Both the position numbers and the translations under genes were made by a program. Positions 42,501 to 52,682 of a DNA stretch of 64,000 nt are shown in pieces. Below the pieces are notes generated by a model. That model was not told the origin of the DNA, did not search any database, and saw only the letters and a program-made list of their open reading frames with translations. Source of the DNA: Plasmopara viticola (taxonomy: Eukaryota > Oomycota > Peronosporomycetes > Peronosporales > Peronosporaceae); NCBI GenBank assembly GCA_001695595.3, contig MBPM02000119.1:108763-172762 (forward strand). Reading direction: 5' to 3'. The first letter of the stretch is position 1; every line of letters starts with the position of its first letter.

Positions 42501-42788
42501 TGAAAGGTGACTTTGAGCACTAAGTAGGAGGCGGAGGCGAGGAAACCGAAGCGGAGAAGGCACTTGGGGTTTGAATGGAAATTCAGAAGTGATTGATTTA
42601 TTGGAGTAAGTTTGGTTGCTGCGTAGGAACGCAGTAGTGCATCCTATCACTAAGTGCATCTAATCGCAAACATATCTTACTCGTCCGATCAGCCTACTCG
42701 TCTAATCAACGTGTGGTCGTATTGGACCGGTTCATGCTAACCGGTTAATGGGTACAATGTACCAATTGGTCAGCATGTACCTGTAACA
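42501..42788 (-). repeat. LTR-E, 3' LTR of B4 (288 bp)
   Basis: On the minus strand it starts TGTTACAGGTACATGC and ends GTCACCTTTCA. The polypurine tract GAGGGGGCG lies directly upstream (plus-strand 42789-42797). Confidence 0.9.
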
Positions 42789-43550
42789 CGCCCCCTCAAT
42801 GCGAACACGCGTGGATGCCGAGAGCCATCGTCAAGTCCTTGTGACGAGGTCCGCCGAGTCCCTTCGTCATGATGTCCGCTAGCATGGTCGCAGTTTCGCA
42901 GTACTCGACGAGAACTTCTCCACGCTTCACTTCATCGCGGATGTGATGGTACTTGATGTCGATGTGCTTGGCGCGACCATGGTTGACTGGGTTCTTAGTC
43001 ATATTAATGCACGACTGGTTGTCCTCGAAGATCTACAAGTCTGGAGTGTCTTCGCCCGAAGCCGCCAAAATCTCACACAGTAGCTTGTGAACCCACTTTC
43101 CCTCTGAATCGCCAAAGTTAGCGCGATGTATTCGGCTTCGCTCGTGGATAGCGACACACTGGACTGCCTTTTGGACCCCCACGACACTGGTCCGCCAAGG
43201 ACTTGACACAGGTAACCTGAAGTCGACTTGCGGTCACTGTAGTCGCCAGCCCAGTCAGCATCGGAGTAGCCGCGAAAGTCCACGCCCTTGTTTGGAGAGA
43301 AGCGAATTCTGTGCGACTTGGTACCTTTTAAACAGCGAAGAATCCTCTTGACGGCCGTCCAGTGTTCCACTTGCGGGTTTTTAATGAAGCGCGACACATA
43401 TCCGGCTGCAAAGGCAATTTTCGGTCGATTTGAAGTCATCAAGTGCATGAGTGCACCGACAGCTTCACGAAACGGAGCATCCAGCTTGGTCGGGGCATCA
43501 CTTGGAACAAGTCGCATACTGAGATCACGGAACTGGCAACAGGTTTGCAA
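42789..43550 (-). pseudogene. B4: RNase H
   Basis: It contains RDLSMRLVPSDAPTKLDAPF, EAVGALMHLMTSNRPKIAF, GYSDADWAGDYSDRKSTSGY, STSEAEYIAL, then a frameshift at about 43100, MTKNPVNHGRAKHIDIKYHH and ADIMTKGLGGPRHKDL. The stop overlaps the polypurine tract. The catalytic D and E are present. Confidence 0.88.
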
Positions 43551-44869
43551 TTCTGGATGCCGAAACGCTCCAAAATGTCATGGGTGTAGCGCGCTTGGCT
43601 TAACGTCACGCTCCCGTCTTTGTTGTCGATAACTTCGATGCCAAAAATGAAGGAACACTTGCCACTGTCGGTCATCTCGAATCGACTTTTGAGCTGGCGC
43701 TTGACTTCATCAATCAGTATCTTGGAGCTTCCGGTGATCAGAACGTCGTCGACGTACACCAACAGGAGAATGCATTCGCCTTTGACGACCTTGATGTAGA
43801 GGCACGGATCGTAGCTTGAGGCGCGAAATCCAAGTGAGCGAACGTACTCATCAAAAGTCTCGTTCCATACTCGCGAAGCTTGCTTGAGACCATAGATCGC
43901 CTTCAGAAGCTCCACGCAGTCAAATCCATCGTCCAGCTCAACACCCTCGGGCACGCAGCAAAACACCTTTTCCTTCATCAAACCGTATAAGAAGGCAGTG
44001 ACGACGTCAAGTTGATCCAGGGGCCATCCGAGGAGCTTGGTAATGGCGATTATCATGCGAATTGTCACGTACTTCACGACAGGAGAGAACGTCTCCGTGT
44101 AATCAATGCCATACATCTGTACGAAGCCCTTTGCGACGAGTCGGGCCTTGTACTTCTCGATAGATCCATCCGCTTTGCGCTTGATCTTTAAGACCCACTT
44201 GGTCCCGACTGCGCGTTGATTGTTGGATAACTTGGCAGCACAAAACACCCCACGAAGACGCATTGACTTGAGTTCCGCGCGAATGGCCTTGCGCCAGTGA
44301 ACTTGATCGGGTCCGCTCACGGCATCTTGGAAGGTCTTCGATTCAACGCTGTCGCTTGCTTCCACTGCGTTTGCACTTGCTCGCCAAAACATAGGCGGAG
44401 TGGAGTCGTTGTCACCTTCATCTTCCGTTTTCGCTTCTTGGACCGAGGCATCTTGACATTGATCGTCCGAGTTATTGACAGGTGCACTTGCTTCCTCAAG
44501 TACAATTCGGCGGCGCGGGGCACTTGAACGTTGATGCTTGTCCGACTCGGAATTCGCTTTTCGCTTCCCTGCCTGCTTGAAGACATGTACTTCTTTAGAG
44601 TCAGAGAGCTCGAGGTCGTCCAGGTACTCGATGGCTTCTTCGATTTTGGAATCTTCGTCGACCGAGCTCGTGTTAAAGCTTGTTTCGTCGAATGTGACAT
44701 CGCGAGAGATCATGACCTTTCCCGCCTCGATGTCATAAACGCGATACGCCTTGGACCGTTCCTCGTAGCCCATGAAAATGCCTTCACGAGCTTTTGGGTC
44801 CCACTGTTGTCGCTTTTCCTTCGGCGTCAAAACGAAGGCCTTGCGCGCGAAGACTCGCATGTGCTTCAC
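43439..44869 (-). pseudogene. B4: integrase C-terminus, linker and reverse transcriptase
   Basis: This open frame of 476 codons runs from VLTPKEKRQQWDPKAREGIFMGY and ISRDVTFDETSFN through a charged linker to WVLKIKRKADG, KARLVAKGFVQ, VTAFLYGLMKEKVFC, IYGLKQASRVWNETF, VYVDDVLITGSSK and GKCSFIFGIEVID. RT motifs look intact. A frameshift at about 43530 separates it from RNase H. Confidence 0.9.
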
Positions 44870-46013
44870 GTTGGGCTTGGACTTGTATATAATCTCGTAC
44901 GGCGCTTTTCCGGGGATCTTAGGGGACGGCAGTCGATTTTGATGTAAATAGCCGTCATCGCCGCTTCAGCCCAAAAACGCTTGTCCACGCCGGCGTGGTG
45001 GAGTATGTTGCGGCCGATCGTCACAATGGTCCTGTTCGCACGCCCAGCAGTACCGTTGGTCTGGTGTGCGTACTGAACGGTTGGCTGCACTTCGATGCCA
45101 TGCTCTTCGTAGAAGGCCACAAGCGATCTTGTTTTGAATTCCTTGGCCCCATCGTGACGCACGTACTTGACTTTGGCGTTGAACTGGCGCTCCACTTTCG
45201 GAATAAAGCCTCGAAGACAGCGTTCACTCTCCGAGCGGGCGCGGATACTGCACTTGTTCGAGTTGTTCGACGTCGGAGGCATCTTGGCACCTGTCACCAT
45301 GCCGCCTGACACCATCTTGCGAAGCACGTCGTTTGAAGCATGGCCCATCCGCGCATGGAGGTCGACTCCATTGATCGAAACATTGGACACGGAGTTGGCG
45401 CTTGCGCGTGGAAGGCAAAGCCAATACAGGCCGTCGACGAGGTCTGCGGCGGCAACGACTTTTCGCGATTTCTTCCGCGCAATGTGCATTTCAGCACCGT
45501 CGAAGATCACCATGAACTGTTCGCTGCTGTTGATTTGGGGCACCGACAGCAGATTCTTGTTCATGCTTGGGACGTAAAGCGCGTTTTCGATCCTGATGTT
45601 GCGCGTGTTGCCGTTGGGCAAAGAGACTTGCACCACAGTCCCCACACCCAAAATCTTGGCGGTGTGCCCGTTTGCCACGGTCAATTCTCCGTCGCCGCAC
45701 TCCTTGATTTCGACAAACTTGGCTTTGTCGTTGCAAATGTGGTGCGTGGCGCCACTGTCGATGGCCCACGTTCCTTGAAACTTCTTGCCCGTCGACACGC
45801 CGCACTCCATAGAGACCGCAAATGCGACCGCGTCAAAATCGTCTTCGTCACGCCAGTCTCTCCACTCGATGTTGTTGGCACCGCGACCACCTCGGCCGCG
45901 TCGTACTCCTCCTCGGTTTTCTTCTTTCTGCTTGGTCCAGCACTTGTCGATGACGTGCCCCAATTTCCCGCAGTACGTGCAGCGACGCACTTCGCGTTCA
46001 GCGTTGTTAGAAG
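44866..46013 (-). pseudogene. B4: zinc knuckle, protease and integrase with deletion
   Basis: It begins [22 protein letters not shown], then RRGRGGRGANN, the protease [26 protein letters not shown] and [13 protein letters not shown]. After PPTSNNSNK about 70 residues of integrase, including the first Asp and the CxxC pair, are missing, and it resumes RARSESERCLRGF. The catalytic Glu reads GTAGRA in place of GTAERA. The upstream end at 46013 is the inversion breakpoint. Confidence 0.88.
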
Positions 46014-46304
46014 GTCGCAAAGCAATAGGCGACAGACGGGTATTTTGAATCAAGGAAAATCAAGTCGGCGAAGTCGAGCGGTACAAGGCGCGTTTGGTGG
46101 TCAAGGGATTTCACAAAAGTATGGCGTCGACTATGAAGAAACGTTCGCGCCGGTGGCCAACTTCACATCGATTCGAATCCTTCTTAGTGTGGCAGCCAAG
46201 TAAAGCCTTACTGTGCATCAAAAGGATGTCAAGACTGCTTTTTTGACCGGACTTCTTGATGAGGACATCTACATGACACAGCCGGATGGAATTGTCGATA
46301 AAAA
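46014..46304 (+). pseudogene. Inverted piece of A12 RT (fingers region)
   Basis: On the plus strand it reads [56 protein letters not shown] and, with a stop, VHQKDVKTAF then DEDIYMTQPDG. It ends at TCGATAAAAA just before LTR-E. It fits the gap between A12 linker (KTWTL at 47236) and A12 RT palm (42500) except for a few codons. Confidence 0.85.
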
Positions 46305-46596
46305 TGTTACAGGTACATGCTGACCAATTGGTACATTGTACCCATTAACCGATTAGCATGAACCGGTCCAATACGACCACACGTTGATTAGACGAGTAGG
46401 CTGATTGGACGAGTGAGGAATGTTTGTGATTAGATGCATGAAGTGATAGGATGCACTACTGCGTTTCTACGCAGCAACCAAACTAACTCTAATAAATCAA
46501 CCACTTCTGAATTTCCATTCAAACCCTCAAGTGCCTTCTCCGCTTCGATTTCCTCGCCTCCGCCTCCTACTTAGTGCTCAAAGTCACCTTCCATCA
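46305..46596 (+). repeat. LTR-E, 5' LTR of B4 (292 bp)
   Basis: It starts TGTTACAGGTACATGC and ends GTCACCTTCCATCA, followed by GGTAATGAGCCC. An initiator-like AACCACTTCTGAATTT lies at 46499-46514. Confidence 0.9.
46499..46514 (+). promoter_or_regulatory. Initiator-like core promoter in LTR-E
   Basis: AACCACTTCTGAATTT matches the oomycete initiator at about 11 of 16 positions. It is preceded by AATAAATCA as in LTR-C and LTR-F. The predicted start is near 46503. Confidence 0.45.
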
Positions 46597-46611
46597 GGTA
46601 ATGAGCCCAAG
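46597..46611 (+). promoter_or_regulatory. Primer-binding site of B4 with one mismatch
   Basis: GGTAATGAGCCCAAG has one substitution (T to A at position 4) relative to B3. The gag ATG at 46601-46603 lies inside it. Confidence 0.65.
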
Positions 46612-47235
46612 CACGATGTCCTCTACCCAAGATACCAAGATTTCCATCGACAAGTTTAACGGCGACAACTACGCCACGTGGAGCCGCTACATCCGTGGCG
46701 TGTTCCTGACCAAGTCGGTGTGGAGTGTGGTGAACCGCGAGACAACGCCAAGCTTCACGGATCCCCGGGCGAAGGACGAGTATGTTAAGTCGAGTAACAT
46801 CGCGTTTGGCTTGATGTTGCTCCACATGGATGCCGACTACCACCATGCGCTTGACAACTGCGAAGAAGCCTGGGTCGCGTGGACGCGCTTGCGTACGCTG
46901 TACAGTGGGTCGCAAAAGGCTGGACGGATCTACCTGAAACGTCAGCTTTTCAGCATGGAAATGGCGGAAGGCAATGTTCTTCATCATTGTAACGAAGTCC
47001 TCAACATCAGCGCGAAACTCAGCAGTATTGGCGCCAAGATGGAGGACGAAGACGTTGCGATCTGCCTGCTTCGTAGTCTCCCCAAGAGCTACGAGAATGT
47101 GGTGCTCAATTTGGAAATGAGCACCACAGAGCTGAAGACGCAGGACGTGGTAAAAGTGCTCACAAACGAGCATATCAAGTGACAAGGCGAGAAGACTGCG
47201 ACTGTCAAGGTCGAAGAAGCAGCGAAGGCACAAGT
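46601..47235 (+). pseudogene. B4: Gag N-terminal region
   Basis: It starts [11 protein letters not shown] in the primer site. It continues [94 protein letters not shown] and VLTNEHIK, followed by a TGA where arginine is expected. It then reads VKVEEAAKA to 47235, the inversion breakpoint. It is the most complete family B Gag core here and contains the block that is deleted in B3. Confidence 0.92.
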
Positions 47236-48079
47236 GTCCAGGTCTTATATTTGAGTAGCGATTCCATTTCCGAGTCGCACGCTTTCTTCCACTTGGCTGC
47301 GTCATTTGATTCCATTGCCGACGTAAACGATGTCGGCATTTCCCCCACTGAATCAACAATGTACGCATCTTCGAAATCGTGGGCTGTGGCAGACATTTGT
47401 CCAAGACCTTAGCAGTGACTATACGCCTGGTTCGCGGAACTTCTGTAATTTGTTCCAGCGACTGTGCACGCTGGTGTCGTTTGCCTAAAGGGTCCTCAAA
47501 GTCAAACTTTTTCGTTGTGTCTTCCTCTACATGATTCGTCTCGTCATTTGGTGTTTCATCCTGATGTGGCTCTTCGTCATCTTGAATAACCACTTCATCA
47601 CTTCCGTGTTTGAGTCTTCCACTGTCAAAAGTGTCCTATATACACTGTGCATTTCGGCTCACAAGCACTCGACCGCTTTCGATTGTTTCAAATCGATACG
47701 CTTTTGCGTGCTCGCTGTATCCGAGAAACCGACATCGCACCGAACAAGCATCAAACTTGGATCGTTTTTCTTTCGGCACATGTACGTAAGCGTGACAACC
47801 AGAGACTTTGAAGTTGGCCAAAAGAGGTTTCTTGCCAGTCCAAAGTTGATGTGGCGATTTGTTGTGGCTAATCGCACGTGTTGGGCACCGGTTTCGAAGA
47901 AAGATTGCGGCCATCACAGCCTCACCCCAATATGCTTTATTAAGACTAGCATGCTCAAGCATACACCGAGCACACTCAACCAAAGTTCGGTTCATGCGCT
48001 CGGCAACACCATTTTGTTGAGGAGTGTATGGAGGCGTGAACTTCTGCACAATGCCACGGTCAGCATGGAACTTGGCCAA
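47236..48079 (-). pseudogene. A12: integrase C-terminal part and linker
   Basis: It reads AKFHADRGIVQKFTPPYTPQ, NGVAERMNRTLVECARCM, SPHQLWTGKKPLLANFKV, HVPKEKRSKFDACSVRC and RFETIESGRVLVSRNAQ, then a frameshift, the linker KRHQRAQSLEQITEVPRTRR, and IVDSVGEMPTSFTSAMES to KYKTWTL. The catalytic Glu is present. The integrase N-terminal half is deleted: GIDI of the pre-integrase is joined to ALAKF at about 48085, removing both Asp residues. Confidence 0.87.
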
Positions 48080-48088
48080 CGCCTGACG

Positions 48089-49500
48089 TTATGTCAATGC
48101 CAGTGCCGTAACCCTTTTTGACGATGGCTTCCAAACCGCCATGGCCAATATGGTTAAGTCGAAGGTGCCAGAGATACGAATTGGTGTCTTCACGCAGCTT
48201 TTCGAACTTGCCATATTATCCTCGTCTCTCTTCACTGGCGTCATGCAAAGCTTAAACAAGCCTCTGCCTTGACGTTCACCGAGTTTCCACCGAACCCCTT
48301 TTGCTCGAGCAAAGCAGCCGTCGGTCTCAGACGTGACTGGAACCACATCTTTCGTAAAGCGTCCGACCGAAAACAAGTTCCGCGTTAGCTTTGGGATATG
48401 CCACACGTTTGTAAGCACCCCTTTTTTCACTCCACGCGAAGTCGTCATCGACATTGTAAAGTCACCTCTTATAATCGCCTGAACCACACCGTCGTCGGCA
48501 AGATGCACGTCAATCGGTGCAACTTTGGTATAGTTTTTCATGAAGTCATCTGAGAAAGTCATGTGCTGCGTCGCACCTGAGTCGACCAGCCAAACGTTGC
48601 TTGTCTTGACGCTCTCATACTGCCGCCAACCGAAAAAAGGTAGCCGTCAGAGTCTTCTTCACTCTGGGCTACGTGAGCTCGTTGCGGTTTCTGCCGCTCC
48701 GCGTCCTCGTGAATGCGCACTGAGCACTTGGCGATCCAATGTCCGTGCTCTCCACAGTAATGACATGCGCTTGTTTTAGCAGGAGGTTGCCGTCCCTTGC
48801 GCCGTCTGTTGTCGCTTGTCATAAACGCTTGAACTTGGCCTGATGCGCTGCCTTCAGTGCTACTGCCTTGCTCTTTGCGCTTCATATCCTCATGTAATAG
48901 CCGCGACGTCACCAGCTCCCACGTGAGTGAGTCGGCTCTAGACTCCAACGCCGTGATAAGAAACTGGTATGATTCGTTAAGGATAGCAAGAAGCGTGATC
49001 ACCAGGTCGTCCTCGCTCACCGGAGCGCCAACCGCGTCCAGCTGCTCCTCCAGCGTCTTGATCTTGTTGATGTGCTGCAACACATCATCACCTTCGTCCA
49101 TAATCGTCGTGAAGAAGCGTCGACGAAGAAAGAGCTTGTTCGCTAAACTCTTCTTTTCAAAATGCCCTTCTTGACGTGACCATGCATCTTGCGCACCTTT
49201 CGCCGACCGTACCAACAATAGCTGAGAGTCCTCCATAGCAAGACAGATGATGGCCATAGCCTTGCGGGACTTGCGCTTGTACGTGCTTTGATCCAGCTGC
49301 GTAAGGCAGTGCTCGTACTTGATCTCACCGCTCGTGACCTCCCACAGATCGCGCTCTTCCAGCACCATTTGCTTCTTGAACTTCCTCGTATGGAAGTTCG
49401 TTCCGTCGAGCTTGTCGATACGCGAGGGTGCGACGACGTCCATGGCGAGGGGTTGGTCGTTGTCGGAGAACAGGGCAGAGTGTGCGGGGCTTGGGCTCAT
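48089..49500 (-). pseudogene. A12: Gag, protease and pre-integrase
   Basis: It starts at an ATG at 49498-49500 (MSPSPAHSALFSDN) in the primer site. Gag reads DGTNFHTRKFKKQMVLEE (family HTWKFKMQ), then the core and the CHYCGEHGHWIAKC knuckle to 48559. A deletion shifts the frame just before VWLVDSGATQHM. The second frame covers MTFSDDFMKNYTK to WHIPKLTRNLFSVGRF and the decayed HLRLGHIG. It is very close to A5 in sequence. Confidence 0.9.
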
Positions 49501-49504
49501 AACC

Positions 49505-49806
49505 TATTGAACAAGTCGAAGTGAGCACTTGTTGGTAGAATGCAAAGTGAATATATTTATAAGGTCCTTAGTTCGCAACTACATGCTACCAATAAGCCAA
49601 TGATTTATCTAAGCCAATCAGAACGACTTACCATCCGAGCGCTATCATCTCCCTACCCGGGCGCAATCATCTTCCCATCTCAAAACCGATCTTTTGCCCA
49701 TCTTGAACCCGCTCCTTCAAGCAGTCATCAACTGATTGCAGATAAGCGGTACTTACCGATATGTAGTTGCTGGTCGAGGCGTTTCTTGCCAGCATCTTCG
49801 ACAACA
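49505..49806 (-). repeat. Family A LTR (302 bp), 5' LTR of A12, shared with A13
   Basis: On the plus strand it starts TATTGAACAAGTCG and ends TTCGACAACA. A12's primer site is on the left and A13's pol tail on the right. Confidence 0.87.
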
Positions 49807-50703
49807 CTCCCACTCGACTCGACAGCCTTTTGAGCTTGAATGCCGAGCATGCTCCGAAGTTTGCAGGATTGCGTAGCTGAAATAGACTTCGTCATGATTT
49901 CGGCCAGCATGTCTAATGTTGAAATGTACTCAAGCGAAACTTGGCCGTCTTCGACCTTTTCACGAACAAAGTGATAGCGGATGTCGATATGCTTGGTACG
50001 CTTGTGGAACTCCGGATTCTTGGCCAACGCAATCGATCCTTGATAATTTTATAATCTCTTGACTTCTTCATCAGGAGCCATTTTACCTATTTCGCACAGA
50101 AAGAATTTGAGCCAAACTGCTTCTTGGATAGCTTCGGAAAGTGTCATGCATTCCGCCTCCGTTGATGACAGCGCAACTGTTCGCTGTTTCTTGCTTCGCC
50201 AGCAAATGCATCCGCCGTTCATCATGAATGCATATCCGCTTGTACTCTTTCTTGAGCCAACATCACGAGCCCAATCCGCATCCGAATAGCCTTGAAGTCC
50301 CTTGTTGGTGTCCGCTCGAAATTCGATGCCATGAGTTTGTGTGCCTTGAACGTATCGAAAAACTCTTTTGAGTGCCTGCCAATGAGTCGGGCACAGTCCC
50401 GCCGCGAATTGACCTAATGCTCCAATGGCTGCTGCAAGATCCGGGCTCGTGCCGACCATCAAGTACATCAAACAGCCGACCGCATTCCGGTAGGGAACAT
50501 TTGTCATGGTTTCGAGATGCTTACAACCTCCTTCGCACATGCCCTTGGTAAGCTTGAGACCTGATTCTTGAGGCGTCTTGACGGGGTTGCTGTTATCAAT
50601 TTTGAACTTCTTTAAAGTATTGCTCGCAAACTTGGACTGCCTCACGATCACCTTTCCAGCCTCTAAATCTTGATTAATTTCCATGCCGAGAAAATACTTG
50701 AAG
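49807..50703 (-). pseudogene. A13: RT C-terminus and RNase H, fused to B5 integrase
   Basis: It reads YFLGMEINQDLEAGKVIVRQ, NPVKTPQESGLKLTKGMCEGGC, GCLMYLMVGTSPDLAAAIGALGQ, GYSDADWARDVGSRKSTSGYAF and SSTEAECMTLSEAIQEAVW, a stop at 50049, then ALAKNPEFHKR and the tail EIMTKSISATQ. The upstream end at about 50703 is joined in frame to a family B integrase, giving a 386-codon chimeric frame (51209 to 50049). Confidence 0.88.
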
Positions 50704-51209
50704 AAAACTTGAAGCGAGCTAGTTGCAAACTCGCGGGCTCTGTCGTGTCGTACAAACTTGACCTTCTTGCCGAACTGTGTTTGCACCATCAAGATGTATT
50801 TTTTTACACAGTCCTCGCTCTCGGACTTGGCACGCAGGCAGAAACCCTTCATGCACCCGCTAGCTTCATCCACGATCAGCAAGAGATACTTGCTCCCTCC
50901 TAGAGAATTTATTTCCTTGGACCCACAGATGTCGAAGTGGAGCAGCTCAAAGGTGTCATAGTTGCGCTTATCCCGGTTGCTTGGAAATGGTTTTTGAACC
51001 ATCTTTCCTTGCTGACACCCTCGGCATGCACTTGATCCACTTGTCTTAATAGGCACGTTTGCATCCTTGATCATCTTGGTGGTAATTATCTTGCGAAGCA
51101 CGTCGACTGGAGCATGGCCCACCCGTGCGTGCAAGTCGGCACCACTGTTTCCACGTGTAGTCGCATTTACCGATCGCTGTGCCGTGCGAAGCCAAAACAG
51201 TCCACCCAT
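50704..51209 (-). pseudogene. B5: integrase N-terminal half (chimeric with A13)
   Basis: It reads GLFWLRTAQRSVNATTRGNS, LHARVGHAPVDVLRKI, CRGCQQGKM, HFDICGSKEINSLGG, EASGCMKGFCLRAKSESEDC and RHDRAREFATSSLQVF, then switches to family A KYFLGMEIN. The first catalytic Asp (HFDICG) is present and the second motif reads RHDRAREF. The Glu and the rest of integrase are gone. The switch is in frame at a short shared TTC run. Confidence 0.9.
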
Positions 51210-52419
51210 GAGATATGCGTGACCACCGCTTGATGCGAGGACTTGCGCGCAATGTGCATGTGTGCGCCATCAAATACCACATTTAACTTGCCACTCTTTT
51301 TGATCTGTGGTATGAACAGCTGATTCTTGTTTATCTTCATCGGCACGTATAGCGCGTCTTTGATCTCGATGTCACGCTCTTCACCGTCGGATAGTACCAC
51401 TCGTTCAGTGATGGTGCCAACGCCCTTGACCTCGGCCTTGTTGCCGTCAGCCACCGTTAGTTCGCTTTTGTCTTGCTCATCCAGCATGACGATCTTGGCC
51501 TTGTTGTTGCAGATATGGTGCGCAGCACCGCTGTTGATCGCCCACATCCCTGGCGTATTCTTGTTTGTCAAAAGTCCACATTTCAGCGATACAGTAAACG
51601 CGACACGGTGGTACTCGTAGTCGCCCTTGGGTCGATAGTAAATGTTGTTGGCTCCGCGTCCACGGATTGGCCGCTGCGTCGAGCACCTCGATCGTCGTCC
51701 TTTTGCTTGGTCCAGCATCGCTCCACGGAATGCCCCAATTTCCCACAATATGTGCATTGGCGAGACTCACGTTCAACACTAAACGCCTTAACCGCATCTT
51801 CGGTCTTGATCACCGGAGTCTTTGCAGTTTGCCGCTTGATATGCTCATTCGTTAGAGTTTTTACAACGTCATGCGTCCGCAGTTCCGCGTTGCTGATCTC
51901 CAAGTTGAAAACAACGTTCTCGAAACTTCGAAGGAGACTTCGCAACAAGCAGATCGCAACATCTCCATCCTCCATCTTGGCACCAATGCTGCTGAGCTTG
52001 GCGCTGATGTTGAGGACTTCGTTACAATGGTGCACTACGTTGTCGCCTTCCGCCATCTCCATACTGAAGATTTGACGCTTCAAGTAGATGCGTCCAGCCT
52101 TCTGTGATCCACCGTAAAGCGTCTTGGTACGCTGCCACGCGACCCACGCTTCCTCGCAGTCAACCACGTGATGGTAGTCGGCCTCCATATGCAGGAGCAT
52201 CAGTTCAAAGGCAACGTTGCTGGTCTTGACGTACTCGTCCGCAGCGCGAGCATCGGCGAAGGTCGGAGTCACCTCTCGGTTGACCACGTGTCATACCGAC
52301 TTGGTCAGGAACACGCCACGCATGTAGCTTTTCCTCGTGGCAAAGTTGTCGCCGTTAAAATTTTCGATGGCGATCTTGGCTGAGGCGTTGTGCGCAGAGA
52401 ACATGGCCTTTGGGCTCAT
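51167..52419 (-). pseudogene. B5: Gag, knuckle and protease
   Basis: It starts at the ATG at 52417-52419 ([11 protein letters not shown]) inside a primer site reading AATTATGAGCCC. Gag reads [18 protein letters not shown], then TGA where tryptophan is expected near 52292. The frame continues [15 protein letters not shown] to the [14 protein letters not shown] knuckle and shifts near 51660. The protease reads WAINSGAAHHICNN: the catalytic Asp is Asn. KINKNQLFIPQIKKSG follows. Confidence 0.88.
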
Positions 52420-52423
52420 AATT

Positions 52424-52682
52424 TGTTGTAAGAGCTGAGAGAAGACGGAGGAGTAGAGGTGAGGAGTCTACGCGTAGGAGAACCGGAGCGAAGACTCTTG
52501 ATATATATGTGGAAGTGATTGATTTATTGGGACTTACACTTCTCCTTCTCATAACCAATCATTCCACACACCGTAATTTCCGTAAACCGTTTAAACCGTT
52601 TAAAAGCTAAACGATGTTAAATCGCGGTTTGGATTGAACCGGGTTGGGTTGTGTACGTTACCGAAACCCATAACCCATAATG
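52424..52682 (-). repeat. LTR-F, 5' LTR of B5 (about 259 bp)
   Basis: On the minus strand it starts near TTATGGGTTATGGG and ends CTTACAACA next to the primer site. It pairs with the plus-strand LTR at 63350. An initiator-like AATCACTTCCACATAT is centred on 52516. The outer boundary is approximate. Confidence 0.8.

Larger units (their letters stand above)
42501..47235 (-). mobile_element. B4: family B element with LTR-E, partly inverted
   Basis: The 3' LTR and pol are on the minus strand (42501-46013). The 5' LTR and gag N-terminus are on the plus strand (46305-47235). Gag ends at VKVEEAAKA and pol begins at AEREVRRCTYCGK, which are adjacent in other family B copies. One inversion of 46014-47235 explains this. 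LTRs differ at about 16 positions (5-6%). Confidence 0.85.
41040..49806 (-). mobile_element. A12: family A element carrying B4 and an internal inversion
   Basis: The LTRs at 41040-41324 and 49505-49806 share a TATTGAA start (plus strand) seen nowhere else. Gag to integrase (49500-47236) and RT palm to RNase H (42500-41325) are on the minus strand. The missing RT N-terminal part is found inverted at 46014-46304. B4 sits in the RT. Flanks GCCGA and CTCCC do not match. Confidence 0.8.

Noticed and set aside
46571..47593. Open frame of 340 codons on the minus strand
   Set aside because: It is antisense to B4 gag in its first part and family A linker in its second part; the apparent protein is a join across the inversion breakpoint.
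52660..52682. Telomere-like repeat TTATGGGTTATGGG
   Set aside because: It is the start of LTR-F, seen again at 63350 after a polypurine tract, and only two units long.
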